Assembly (NCBI GenBank): GCA_017435525.1
Contig: JAFSEW010000059.1
Span: forward strand, 1 to 54,651
Reading direction: 5' to 3'
Length of the DNA: 54,651 nt
DNA from: Oscillospiraceae bacterium
Lineage (GTDB): Bacteria > Bacillota > Clostridia > Oscillospirales > Oscillospiraceae
Shown in pieces: positions 42,597 through 50,640 of this stretch. The notes under the pieces are model-generated. The model searched no databases and was not told the DNA's origin. It worked only from the letters and a program-made list of their open reading frames with translations. Both the position numbers and the translations under genes were made by a program. How positions within the stretch are numbered: the stretch's first letter is position 1; each line of letters begins with the position of its first letter.

Positions 42597-43661
42597 ATGA
42601 AGAAGCTGAATATCAACAAGACCAATCTGGCAACCTACGGCATTGTGATCGTGGGCTTTGCCGTGATGCAGATCCTTTCCATGCTGGGCCTGCTCAGCAG
42701 CTCTTTGAAGGGCTATCTGATTCCTATCTGCGTGTATATCGTGCTGGCCGTATCCCTGAACCTGGTTGTAGGTATTTCCGGTGAGCTGAGCCTGGGTCAT
42801 GCCGGCTTTATGGGCGTGGGTGCCTTTGCCGGTATCGTTGTGGCTGCGGCTCTCAAGGATGTGGTGGACAGCAATGTGCTGCGGCTGGTGGCTGCCATGA
42901 TCGTGGGCGGCGTTATAGCCGGTGTTGCCGGTGTCATCGTCGGCGTTCCCGTGCTGCGTCTGCGGGGCGACTATCTGGCCATCGTGACCCTGGCCTTTGG
43001 CGAGATTCTCAAGAACATCATCGGTAACCTCTACATCGGCAAGGACTCTGAAGGTCTGCATATGGCATTCAAGGCAGAGAACCTGCACATGCTGGAAGAC
43101 GGCAAGAAGATCATTGCCGGCCCCATGGGTGCCGCCGGTGTGCAGAAGCTTTCCACCTTCCCCATGGGCTTTGTACTGATCCTGTTCACCCTGTTTGTGG
43201 TGCTGAACCTTGTCAATTCCAAGGAAGGCCGCGCCATCAAAGCTGTCCGTGACAACCGGATCGCAGCGGAATCCGTGGGTATCAATGTTACGGCATTCCG
43301 CCTGAAGGCATTCGTGGTGTCTGCATTCCTGGCAGGTATGGCCGGTGCCCTGTACGGCCTGAACTTCTCCAGTATCACCGCTTCCAAGTTCAACTTCAAC
43401 ACCTCTATCAACATTCTGGTGTTTGTGGTTCTGGGCGGCATGGGCAATATTCTGGGCAGTGTTATTTCCGCTACTGTGCTGTATGTGCTGCCGGAAGCTA
43501 TGCGCGGTCTGTATGACTACCGTATGATCCTCTATGCCATCGTGCTGATTCTGGTGATGCTGTTCACCTGGTCCCCCAAGGTCAAGGGTATGGTGCAGGT
43601 TGCCAAGGCAGCAATTGCCGAAAAGCTGAATCTGAAGAAGGAGGCAGGGAACAATGGCTGA
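42597..43661 (+). CDS. livM: Branched-chain amino-acid ABC transporter permease LivM
   Basis: A 354-residue permease with about nine helices. LVVGISGELSLGHAGFMGVGAFAG near 60 and LRLRGDYLAIVTLAFGEI near 120 are LivM signatures. The basic C-terminal tail ends KLNLKKEAGNNG. It overlaps livG by 8 bp. TAAGGTG precedes the ATG. Confidence 0.93.
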   Translation: MKKLNINKTNLATYGIVIVGFAVMQILSMLGLLSSSLKGYLIPICVYIVLAVSLNLVVGISGELSLGHAGFMGVGAFAGIVVAAALKDVVDSNVLRLVAAMIVGGVIAGVAGVIVGVPVLRLRGDYLAIVTLAFGEILKNIIGNLYIGKDSEGLHMAFKAENLHMLEDGKKIIAGPMGAAGVQKLSTFPMGFVLILFTLFVVLNLVNSKEGRAIKAVRDNRIAAESVGINVTAFRLKAFVVSAFLAGMAGALYGLNFSSITASKFNFNTSINILVFVVLGGMGNILGSVISATVLYVLPEAMRGLYDYRMILYAIVLILVMLFTWSPKVKGMVQVAKAAIAEKLNLKKEAGNNG

Positions 43662-44496
43662 TAATTATTCCAGAAAAATGATCCGTGTTCCCAGCTATGC
43701 GCTGCTGCGCGAACAGGACCAGGGCAAGATGCCCGTGTTGGATGTCCGGAATCTGGGCATCGACTTCGGCGGCCTGACAGCCGTTGACGGCTTTAACATT
43801 ACCATCGGCCCTACCGAGATATCCGGCCTCATCGGCCCCAACGGCGCCGGTAAGACCACCATTTTTAACTTGCTGACTTCCGTGTATCAGCCCACCCGTG
43901 GCAGTATCCTGCTGAAGGGTATCGATACCAAGGGCATGACCACTGCCAAGGTCAATCGCCTGGGTATCGCCAGAACCTTCCAGAATATCCGCCTGTTTAA
44001 CGATATGTCCGCCCTGGACAATGTGAAGGTGGGTATGCACAATTCCATCAAGTGTTCGTTCCTGGCATCCCTGCTGCGTCTGCCTCAGTACTACAAGGCT
44101 GAAAAAGCCGCCAATGAGAAGGCAATGGAACTGCTGGACTTTATGGGTCTTGCGGATGTGGCCCATGTGAAGGCAGGCAGCCTGCCCTATGGCGTGCAGC
44201 GCCGGCTGGAGATCGTCCGTGCCCTGGCTACTGATCCTGCTATCATTTTGCTGGACGAGCCTGCTGCGGGCATGAACCCCAGCGAGACTACGGAACTGAT
44301 GCACCAGATCCGCCGGATTCGTGATACCTTCCACATCGCTATTTTCCTCATCGAGCATGATATGAACCTGGTGATGAATGTCTGTGAGGCTATCGCAGTG
44401 GTGAACTACGGCAAGATCATTGCCAAGGGCACGCCCGAAGAAATCAAGGAAAATCCCGCGGTTATCGAAGCCTATCTGGGCAGAAAGGATGGTTGA
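43654..44496 (+). CDS. livG: Branched-chain amino-acid ABC transporter ATPase LivG
   Basis: A 280-residue ATPase. Walker A GPNGAGKTT near 65, the LivG-type signature LPYGVQRRLEIVRAL near 185, Walker B IILLDEP and IFLIEHDMNLVMNV near 230 are intact. The N-terminal ~30 residues are longer than usual. It pairs with LivF. Confidence 0.94.
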   Translation: MADNYSRKMIRVPSYALLREQDQGKMPVLDVRNLGIDFGGLTAVDGFNITIGPTEISGLIGPNGAGKTTIFNLLTSVYQPTRGSILLKGIDTKGMTTAKVNRLGIARTFQNIRLFNDMSALDNVKVGMHNSIKCSFLASLLRLPQYYKAEKAANEKAMELLDFMGLADVAHVKAGSLPYGVQRRLEIVRALATDPAIILLDEPAAGMNPSETTELMHQIRRIRDTFHIAIFLIEHDMNLVMNVCEAIAVVNYGKIIAKGTPEEIKENPAVIEAYLGRKDG

Positions 44497-44501
44497 GCCA
44501 C

Positions 44502-45200
44502 ATGCTGAAAGTGGATAATATTCATGTGTATTACGGCGCCATCCATGCTGTCAAGGGTGTTTCCCTGGAAGTGAACGACGGCGAGATCGTTGCCCTGATC
44601 GGTGCCAACGGCGCCGGTAAGAGCACCGTTTTGAAAACGATTTCCGGCCTGATGCACCCCCGCAGCGGCAGCATCCAGTTTGACGGCCAGGATATTTCCC
44701 ATACCGATGCCTATAAACTGGTGCGCCACGGCCTGGCCCATGTGCCGGAAGGCCGCCGGATCTTCCTGCAGATGACGGTGCAGGAGAATCTGGAAATGGG
44801 TGCTTTCACTCAGAAGGAAGTTTCCAAAGAAGACCTGGAACGGATGTTTACCCTGTTCCCCAGACTGAAAGAGCGCCGCAAGCAGATTGCCGGTACCCTG
44901 TCCGGCGGCGAGCAGCAGATGCTGGCTATGAGCCGCGCGCTGATGAGCCATCCGAAGCTGCTGATGCTGGACGAGCCCTCCATGGGTCTTGCACCCATCC
45001 TGGTGGATCAGATCTTTGATATTATCAAGGAACTCCACGCAGCCGGTACCACCATTTTGCTGGTGGAGCAGAATGCAACCAAGGCGCTGCAGATTGCAGA
45101 CCGCGCTTATGTTCTGGAAACCGGTAATATCACCCTTTCCGGCACCGGCGCAGAGCTGGCAAACAGCGACGAGGTCCGGAAGGCATACCTGGGCGGTTAA
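44502..45200 (+). CDS. livF: Branched-chain amino-acid ABC transporter ATPase LivF
   Basis: A 232-residue ATPase. Walker A GANGAGKST near 37, signature LSGGEQQMLAMSRAL near 135, Walker B LLMLDEPSMGL and the C-terminal switch region LLVEQNATKALQIADRAYVLE are intact. ATG 44502 is preferred; a TTG at 44493 overlaps the livG stop but is very close to its ribosome-binding site. The last gene of the liv operon. Confidence 0.94.
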   Translation: MLKVDNIHVYYGAIHAVKGVSLEVNDGEIVALIGANGAGKSTVLKTISGLMHPRSGSIQFDGQDISHTDAYKLVRHGLAHVPEGRRIFLQMTVQENLEMGAFTQKEVSKEDLERMFTLFPRLKERRKQIAGTLSGGEQQMLAMSRALMSHPKLLMLDEPSMGLAPILVDQIFDIIKELHAAGTTILLVEQNATKALQIADRAYVLETGNITLSGTGAELANSDEVRKAYLGG

Positions 45201-45206
45201 AATTTT

Positions 45207-45242
45207 ACACCCTCTGCATAGAATCATGCAGGGGGTGTTTTT
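45207..45242 (+). terminator. Terminator of liv operon
   Basis: ACACCC plus CTGCAT pair with ATGCAG plus GGGTGT around a 6-nt loop, followed by TTTTT. The 3' arm GGGGGTG is also the only Shine-Dalgarno-like sequence for the small ORF that starts at 45243. Confidence 0.8.
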
Positions 45243-45392
45243 ATGTGCCGAAAGAATCAGATGTGGGGTCGGTGCGCCATCGGGTTTGGGCTGGGACTTC
45301 TTACAGGCTGCTCCATGGAATCCGGCTTCTGGTGCTGCGCCCTGGGAATCGGGGTCATCATTGCCGGATTCGTATGTATGCAAAGAAAATAG
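45243..45392 (+). CDS. Cys-rich small membrane protein
   Basis: A 49-residue ORF starting at the end of the liv terminator: CRKNQMWGRCAIGFGLGLL is followed by a second hydrophobic stretch WCCALGIGVIIAGFVC and a basic QRK end. There are six Cys residues in 49. The two hydrophobic segments suggest an integral membrane hairpin protein. The start is inferred from GGGGGTG in the terminator arm. No family is assigned; proteins of this shape are common next to sporulation genes in clostridia, and the SipL-like gene follows 62 bp later. Confidence 0.6.
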   Translation: MCRKNQMWGRCAIGFGLGLLTGCSMESGFWCCALGIGVIIAGFVCMQRK

Positions 45393-45454
45393 GCATAAAC
45401 CTGTCCTACAGAGAATAGGCTTCAGTAGCTATGTGGGATAAGGAGTGATGGAAT

Positions 45455-46948
45455 ATGGAACTGCAGTTCCAAAACAAATCCCTGGATTGCCTGCGCAGCA
45501 TTCTTTGCTGCGTCAAAAGCCAGGAGCAGACCCAGGAAATGAAATTGCCGGAGGCTATGCCGGATGTGGCGAAGGTTCTCGGTGCCTGGGGGCAGTGCGT
45601 TCTTCGCAGCAAGGAGTGGCACAATGGGCGCATGAGTATCTCCGGCGGTGTTATGGCGTGGGTGCTCTATGCGCCGGAGGACGGTTCTTTCCCCAGAGTG
45701 CTGGAAGCGTGGCTGCCCTATCAGCTGCATTGGGAATTGCCGCAAACCCAGCGTGATGGCACGATTCTGGTGCAGCCGGTGCTTCGCAGAGTGGATGCCC
45801 GGGTTACTTCCGCCAGGAAGCTGATGCTGCGTACCTGTGTGGAGGCTCTGGGAGAAGCTCTGGAACCGGTGCGGCTGGATATATTTCAGCCGGAGCGAGT
45901 CCCGGAAAGTCTGTGCCTGTTGAAAAAGAACTATCCGGTATTGATTCCGGTGGAGGCCGGGGAAAAGACTTTCCACATGGAGGAAGAGCTGCAGCTGCCG
46001 GGTGACTGCACCGATGGGACAAAGCTGATTCATTACAGTTTGCATCCACAGATTACGGAACAGAAGATGGTAGGGAACCGGCTTTTACTGCGAGGTTCTG
46101 CGGTGCTTCAGGGCCTGTGCCGGGGGCCGGAGGAGAACCTGCGGAGTTTTTCCTATGAGATCCCCATGTCCGCATATGCAGAACTGGAACCGGAGTTTGG
46201 GGAAGGCACTGCGGTGCAGGTGATTCCTGCTGTGACGGAATTGGAACTGGAGATGATGGAGCAAGGAAAACTGCGGCTCAATGCCAGCGTGGTAGGGCAA
46301 TACCTGGTTTGCGCAAGGAAACTGCTGGAGCTTGTGGAAGATGCCTATCAGCCCGGTGCCAAGACCCAGCTGCAGACCCAGACCCTACAGATACCGGCAA
46401 TTCTGGAAATGGAGTGCCACCCGGTTCGGGTGGAGGCCAATCAGGATTTTCCTGCGGGAGAAATCCTGGATGTGACGCTGCAGGCCGGACAGCCTGAGCT
46501 TTCCAGTGGAAGCACAGAAACCCGTCTGCAGCTTTCCGGTGTCTTTCAGATTTTATACCGGGATGAGGGACAGGTGCTCCAAAGTGCTGTGCTTCCCTGG
46601 GAACAGGCCCAGACGCTTCCGGCAGATGCTGCTGTGCAGCTTTGCGTCTGTGCCCAACAGGGAGAGCAACCGGACACCAACCGTTCCGGCAACAGTATCC
46701 AGGCCTATGGTACCCTTATTTTGCGGCAAAAGGCAATCTCTGCCGGGAATATTTCAATGGTTACCGGCGTGGAGGTTACAGAAGAATCGGCGGCAGACCG
46801 TCCCAGTCTGATCCTGCGAAGGGCAGAGGGAGAGTCGCTCTGGGAAATTGCCAAGGCCTGCGGCTCAACGGAAGCGGCCATTTGCCAGGCAAACGGACTT
46901 ACCCAGGCACCGGAACCCAATCAGATTTTGCTGATTCCTGTGGTATAA
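45455..46948 (+). CDS. SipL-like SPOCS (DUF3794) and LysM protein
   Basis: A 497-residue protein with repeated DUF3794/SPOCS beta modules over about 1-440 and a C-terminal LysM domain (about 448-495, LRRAEGESLWEIAKACGSTEAAICQANG...NQILLIPVV). This order is that of Clostridioides SipL, the SpoIVA-interacting coat-morphogenesis protein. Its presence implies the organism can build a spore coat. AAGGAGTG precedes ATG 45455. It is monocistronic, ending in a strong terminator. Confidence 0.88.
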   Translation: MELQFQNKSLDCLRSILCCVKSQEQTQEMKLPEAMPDVAKVLGAWGQCVLRSKEWHNGRMSISGGVMAWVLYAPEDGSFPRVLEAWLPYQLHWELPQTQRDGTILVQPVLRRVDARVTSARKLMLRTCVEALGEALEPVRLDIFQPERVPESLCLLKKNYPVLIPVEAGEKTFHMEEELQLPGDCTDGTKLIHYSLHPQITEQKMVGNRLLLRGSAVLQGLCRGPEENLRSFSYEIPMSAYAELEPEFGEGTAVQVIPAVTELELEMMEQGKLRLNASVVGQYLVCARKLLELVEDAYQPGAKTQLQTQTLQIPAILEMECHPVRVEANQDFPAGEILDVTLQAGQPELSSGSTETRLQLSGVFQILYRDEGQVLQSAVLPWEQAQTLPADAAVQLCVCAQQGEQPDTNRSGNSIQAYGTLILRQKAISAGNISMVTGVEVTEESAADRPSLILRRAEGESLWEIAKACGSTEAAICQANGLTQAPEPNQILLIPVV

Positions 46949-46950
46949 AG

Positions 46951-46987
46951 AACCGCCGCTGCGTGGGAGAAACGCAGCGGCGGTTTT
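46951..46987 (+). terminator. Terminator of the SipL-like gene
   Basis: A 14-bp perfect stem AACCGCCGCTGCGT/ACGCAGCGGCGGTT with a 7-nt loop, followed by TT. Nothing else is seen in the 46988-47081 gap apart from a weak GTTTTCC/GGGAAAC hairpin. Confidence 0.85.
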
Positions 46988-47081
46988 GGCGGTTGTCGCA
47001 AAGGGGATGATTCCGCCTGAACACAGGATACCTGTTTTCCTGCGAAGAACCTAGGGAAACATGTCGAAGGCAGAATAATAC

Positions 47082-47110
47082 TTGTTTTTCTATTTTTCCG
47101 GTGCTATAAT
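47082..47110 (+). promoter_or_regulatory. Promoter of the CobW-type genes
   Basis: TTGTTT (47082-47087), a 17-bp spacer and TATAAT (47105-47110) lie 39 bp before the ATG. No Zur-type palindrome is seen in the 40 bp around it. Confidence 0.65.
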
Positions 47111-47149
47111 AACCGGGATAAAATAAAAACAATACAGAAGGTGTATCCA

Positions 47150-48379
47150 ATGACAAAAATCGATATTTATTCCGGCTTTTTGGGAGCCGGTAAGACCACA
47201 CTGATCAAGAAAATGATTGCGGAAGGTTACTGCGGCCAGAAGCTGGTGCTGATTGAAAATGAATTTGGTGAGATCGGCATTGACGGCGGTTTCCTGCAGG
47301 AGGCCGGCATCAATATTACCGAGATGAACTCCGGCTGCATCTGCTGCAGCCTGGTGGGTGACTTCGGTAAGGCTCTGGAGCAGGTGATTGCCGAGTATCA
47401 CCCCGACCGGGTGATTATCGAACCCTCCGGCGTTGGCAAGCTGTCTGATGTGATTGCTGCCGTGCAGAAGGTGCAGGATGTGGAGCTGGGTTATACCGTG
47501 GCTGTTGCCGATGCCGGTAAGGTGAAGATCTACACCAAGAATTTCGGTGAGTTCTACAATAACCAGGTTGAGACTGCTTCCACCATTATCCTCTCCCGTA
47601 CCGATGCCATTGCCCAGGATAAGCTGGACAAGGCCGTGGCCATGCTGCGCCAGCACAATGCAGAAGCCACCATCGTCACCACTCCCTGGGGGGAACTGAC
47701 CGGTGAGCAGCTGGTCAAGGCTATGGAAGGTAAGGCTACTGTGGCTGCACAGCTGGAAGAGCTGGAACACGCACACCATGAGCACCACCACCATGAGCAC
47801 GACGAGCATTGCTGCTGCGGCCACGACCATGAGCATGAGCATCATCATGAGCATGACGAGCACTGCTGCTGCGGCCACGACCATGAGCATGAGCACCACC
47901 ATGAGCACGACGAGCACTGCTGCTGCGGCCACGACCATGAGCATGAGCACCATGAGCACGACGAGCACTGCTGCTGCGGCCACGACCATGAGCACCACCA
48001 CCATGAGCACGACGAGCATTGCTGCTGCGGTCACGACCATGAGCATCACCACCATGAGCACGACGAGCATTGCTCCTGCGGTCATGATCATCACCACCAT
48101 CATGCTGACGAGGTGTTTACCTCCTGGGGCGTGGAAACTGCCAAGAAGTTTACCGTTGAGCAGATCAAGCTGGCTCTGGAAGCTCTGGATACCGATGCCT
48201 ACGGCATGGTTCTCCGGGCCAAGGGTATTGTGCCCTGTGTCAGCGGCGGCTGGATTCATTTCGACTTCGTTCCCTGCGAGCATAATGTCCGTATGGGCGG
48301 CGCCGACATTACCGGCAAACTCTGCGTCATCGGTTCCAAGCTGAATGAGGCCGCCATTGCAGCCCTCTTCGGTGTGTAA
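47150..48379 (+). CDS. CobW/COG0523 GTPase with long His-Cys repeat
   Basis: A 409-residue metallochaperone-type GTPase. Walker [11 protein letters not shown] at 8-17, the COG0523 metal motif GCICCS at 62-67 and a CobW C-terminal domain from about 320 are present. Between them (208-318) six copies of DEHCxCGHDH are embedded in His-Glu-rich spacers: far longer than the His stretches of ordinary COG0523 proteins. The family inserts or delivers metals, notably Zn, to target proteins. ATG 47150 is used because GAAGGTG lies upstream. It is coupled to the next CobW-like gene (12 bp apart). Confidence 0.9.
   Translation: MTKIDIYSGFLGAGKTTLIKKMIAEGYCGQKLVLIENEFGEIGIDGGFLQEAGINITEMNSGCICCSLVGDFGKALEQVIAEYHPDRVIIEPSGVGKLSDVIAAVQKVQDVELGYTVAVADAGKVKIYTKNFGEFYNNQVETASTIILSRTDAIAQDKLDKAVAMLRQHNAEATIVTTPWGELTGEQLVKAMEGKATVAAQLEELEHAHHEHHHHEHDEHCCCGHDHEHEHHHEHDEHCCCGHDHEHEHHHEHDEHCCCGHDHEHEHHEHDEHCCCGHDHEHHHHEHDEHCCCGHDHEHHHHEHDEHCSCGHDHHHHHADEVFTSWGVETAKKFTVEQIKLALEALDTDAYGMVLRAKGIVPCVSGGWIHFDFVPCEHNVRMGGADITGKLCVIGSKLNEAAIAALFGV
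47771..48103 (+). repeat. In-frame tandem His/Cys-coding repeats
   Basis: Six repeats of about 45-51 bp encode [15 protein letters not shown]-like units, the last with CSCG. The repeat has very similar DNA across copies (GACGAGCACTGCTGCTGCGG), so copy number may vary between strains by slippage. The reading frame stays open throughout. Confidence 0.9.
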
Positions 48380-48391
48380 GGGGAAAACGCT

Positions 48392-49333
48392 ATGCAGCAG
48401 ATTCCTGTTTATGTATTTACCGGTTTCCTGGATGCCGGTAAGACCAAGTTTATTCAGGAGACCCTGGAAGATCCCCGGTTCAATGACGGCGAGCGCACCC
48501 TGCTCCTGACCTTTGAGGAGGGCGAGGAGGAATACGATTTCTCTGCCTATCCCCATCAGAATGTGTATCTGGAAAACCTGGATCAGCAGACCGTCACCAC
48601 TAAGGAATTGCAGGCGCTGGCAAAGAAGTACAAAGCCCAGCGTGTGGTGGCTGAACTGAACGGCATGCAGCTGGTAGGCGACCTGTATATGCGCTTCCCG
48701 GAGGAATGGGTGGTAGCCCAGGAGGTCATGTTTGCCGATTCCACTACCATCATGGCCTATAATGCCAATATGCGCAATCTGGTGATGGACAAGCTGGCCG
48801 GTGCCCAGATGGTGGTATTTAACCGTCTGCAGCCCGGTGCCGATACCACGCAGCTGCACAAACTTTCCCGGGCAGCCAACCGCCGCATTGACATTCTTTA
48901 CGATTATCTGGACGGCACCACTGCTTTTGACGATGTGGTAGACCCCCTGCCCTTTGATATCCATGCTCCTGTGATTACCCTGAAGGATGAAGATTATGCC
49001 CTGTGGTTCCGGGATATTTCCGAAGAACCCCAGAAGTACGACGGCAAGACCGTGTGCTATAAGGCCCAGGTTGCCATGCTGCGCAAGGATAAAAACGGCA
49101 TGTTTGCCCCCGGCCGGTTTGTGATGACCTGCTGCGTGGACGATATTGAGTTCTGCGGTCTGCCCTGCCGTTACGATAAGGCCCGGACGCTGGAGCCCAG
49201 AAGCTGGGTCATGGTCACGGCTTCCATCAAGGCAGAGAAGCATCCCCTCTACAAGGGCGATGTGGGTGCAGTGCTTACGGCAATTTCCGTAACCCCTGCC
49301 ATGCCCGCCGATCCCGATGTGGCGACTTTCTAA
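48392..49333 (+). CDS. CobW-like P-loop protein fused to a DUF1980/TIGR03943 C-terminal domain
   Basis: A 313-residue protein. The N-terminal half keeps Walker A TGFLDAGKT near 10-18 but has no CXCC metal motif and the switch regions read LTFEEGEEEYDF and VVAELNGMQL. The C-terminal ~100 residues (RFVMTCCVDDIEFCGLPCRYDKA, WVMVTASIKAE) resemble the soluble domain of YcgQ/TIGR03943-type proteins, which in Bacillus are associated with zinc. It is the second gene of the operon and may be a partner of the upstream GTPase. The fusion is inferred from motifs only. Confidence 0.7.
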   Translation: MQQIPVYVFTGFLDAGKTKFIQETLEDPRFNDGERTLLLTFEEGEEEYDFSAYPHQNVYLENLDQQTVTTKELQALAKKYKAQRVVAELNGMQLVGDLYMRFPEEWVVAQEVMFADSTTIMAYNANMRNLVMDKLAGAQMVVFNRLQPGADTTQLHKLSRAANRRIDILYDYLDGTTAFDDVVDPLPFDIHAPVITLKDEDYALWFRDISEEPQKYDGKTVCYKAQVAMLRKDKNGMFAPGRFVMTCCVDDIEFCGLPCRYDKARTLEPRSWVMVTASIKAEKHPLYKGDVGAVLTAISVTPAMPADPDVATF

Positions 49334-49340
49334 ATAACGA

Positions 49341-49373
49341 ACCCTCCCTGCCATCAATAGCAGGGAGGGTTTT
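49341..49373 (+). terminator. Terminator after the CobW-type operon
   Basis: ACCCTCCCTGC/GCAGGGAGGGT with an 8-nt loop is followed by TTT. It separates the operon from the convergent dehydrogenase gene. Confidence 0.85.
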
Positions 49374-49408
49374 GTCCTATATCGGTGGTCATTTCAGCGA
49401 ACCGTACT

Positions 49409-50500
49409 TTATGCTTCTACTGGAGGCAGCAGGGCCGTGGTGCCGGTGCGTTCGGCGATCATCCGCATCTCGGTATAGGTTTTTTCGTTCAGAGAAATAC
49501 CCTCTGCCAGAACACGCTGCCGGGACAGGGCTTCCTTTTCACCGTGGACATAGATCCGGTCTGTGCCCTGGGCCTTATCAGAATCCTTCAGTTCCTGCAG
49601 GAATTTGGAAAGAGAGGCTTCAATTTCTGCCTTGTCGCCGAACATACCGTAGTCCAGGGCGATGAAGCAATGGCAGATATTGGCTCTTCCGGGGGTCTTA
49701 TAGATATAATTGGAGGTGGTGCCGCCCGAGAGAATGGCCGTGGCAATCTCACAGAGCATGGCAAAGCCATAGCCCTTATAGCCGGCGGTCAGCTCACCGC
49801 TGCCGCCTAAGGGAAGGATGCCGCCGCCGGACTTTTGGACGATGTTACCCAGAACACGGTCAGCCTCGTTGCTGTCATGGCCGTTTTCGTCCAGAGCCCA
49901 GCCTATGGGCAACGCATTGCCCCGTTTTACATACACTTCCAGCTTTCCTCTGGGAACGACCGTTGTGGCAGCGTCAAAGACATAGTTATGTGGCTGTGCA
50001 GGCATGGCAAAAGCGATGGGATTGGTGCCAAGCATAGCTTGCCGGCCGAAGGTGGGCACCATGATAGCTTCGGTGTTGGTCATGCACATGCCGATGAGTC
50101 CTGCTTCGGCGGCCATATTGGCATAGTAACCGGCGATGCCATAGTGGTTGGAATTGCGCACAGTGACCATACCAAAGCCAAATTGCTTAGCTTTGGTGAT
50201 GGCCAGCTCCATGGCCTGCACGCTGAGGGTTTGCCCCATGGCATCATTGCCTTCAATCACGGCAGAGAGGGGCGTTTCTTTGATGATTTCCGGCTTGGCA
50301 TCCAGCTTCACCAGGCCTCCGGTGATCTCCTTATGGTATCGGATCAGACGCTGAATACCGTGGGATTCAATGCCGGAAAGATCCGCCGCCAGCAGTACAT
50401 CGGTGATCTGGGCGCTTTCAGATTCTGAAAAGCCGTAACCCTGAAACACGCCGATGCAGAAGGCTTTCAATTTCTCGTAGGGAATGCGGTAATACTGCAT
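49409..50500 (-). CDS. Ldh family malate/L-lactate/ureidoglycolate dehydrogenase
   Basis: A 363-residue NAD(P)-dependent dehydrogenase of the YlbC/AllD (LDH2) fold. The catalytic His in VRNSNHYGIAG near 115, MTNTEAIMVPTFGRQAMLGTNPIAF near 140 and the C-terminal PGEKE-like HGEKEALSRQ segment identify it. The substrate (malate, lactate, ureidoglycolate or a sulfonate analogue) cannot be told. GAGGGG precedes the ATG. It is monocistronic. Confidence 0.9.
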   Translation of the reverse strand: MQYYRIPYEKLKAFCIGVFQGYGFSESESAQITDVLLAADLSGIESHGIQRLIRYHKEITGGLVKLDAKPEIIKETPLSAVIEGNDAMGQTLSVQAMELAITKAKQFGFGMVTVRNSNHYGIAGYYANMAAEAGLIGMCMTNTEAIMVPTFGRQAMLGTNPIAFAMPAQPHNYVFDAATTVVPRGKLEVYVKRGNALPIGWALDENGHDSNEADRVLGNIVQKSGGGILPLGGSGELTAGYKGYGFAMLCEIATAILSGGTTSNYIYKTPGRANICHCFIALDYGMFGDKAEIEASLSKFLQELKDSDKAQGTDRIYVHGEKEALSRQRVLAEGISLNEKTYTEMRMIAERTGTTALLPPVEA

Positions 50501-50530
50501 GGATACCCCTCGTTTCGTCTGGTTTTCTTT

Positions 50531-50559
50531 ATCTTATCAAAGGCAGAAAGAAAAAGCAA
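50531..50559 (-). promoter_or_regulatory. Promoter of the Ldh-family gene
   Basis: On the minus strand TTGCTT (50559-50554), a 17-bp spacer and TAAGAT (50536-50531) precede the ATG at 50500 by 30 bp. The divergent rarA gene has an extended -10 TGCTATACT (50608-50616) with a weak -35. Confidence 0.5.
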
Positions 50560-50640
50560 GCACCATACTTGAAATGAAAAATAAAGGATGCAATTTTACA
50601 CGCAGTGTGCTATACTGTTAAAAAATGAAAGGAGCGGCCT

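Noticed and set aside
47771-48103. Regular repeats that superficially look like a CRISPR array
   Set aside because: Units are in-frame codon repeats of 45-51 bp with no unique spacers, inside an open metallochaperone-type gene, and there are no cas genes.
47090-49357. Antisense frame with Met/Val/Leu-rich repeats resembling membrane segments
   Set aside because: The apparent hydrophobic repeats are the complement of the His-Cys coding repeats; no start signal is present.
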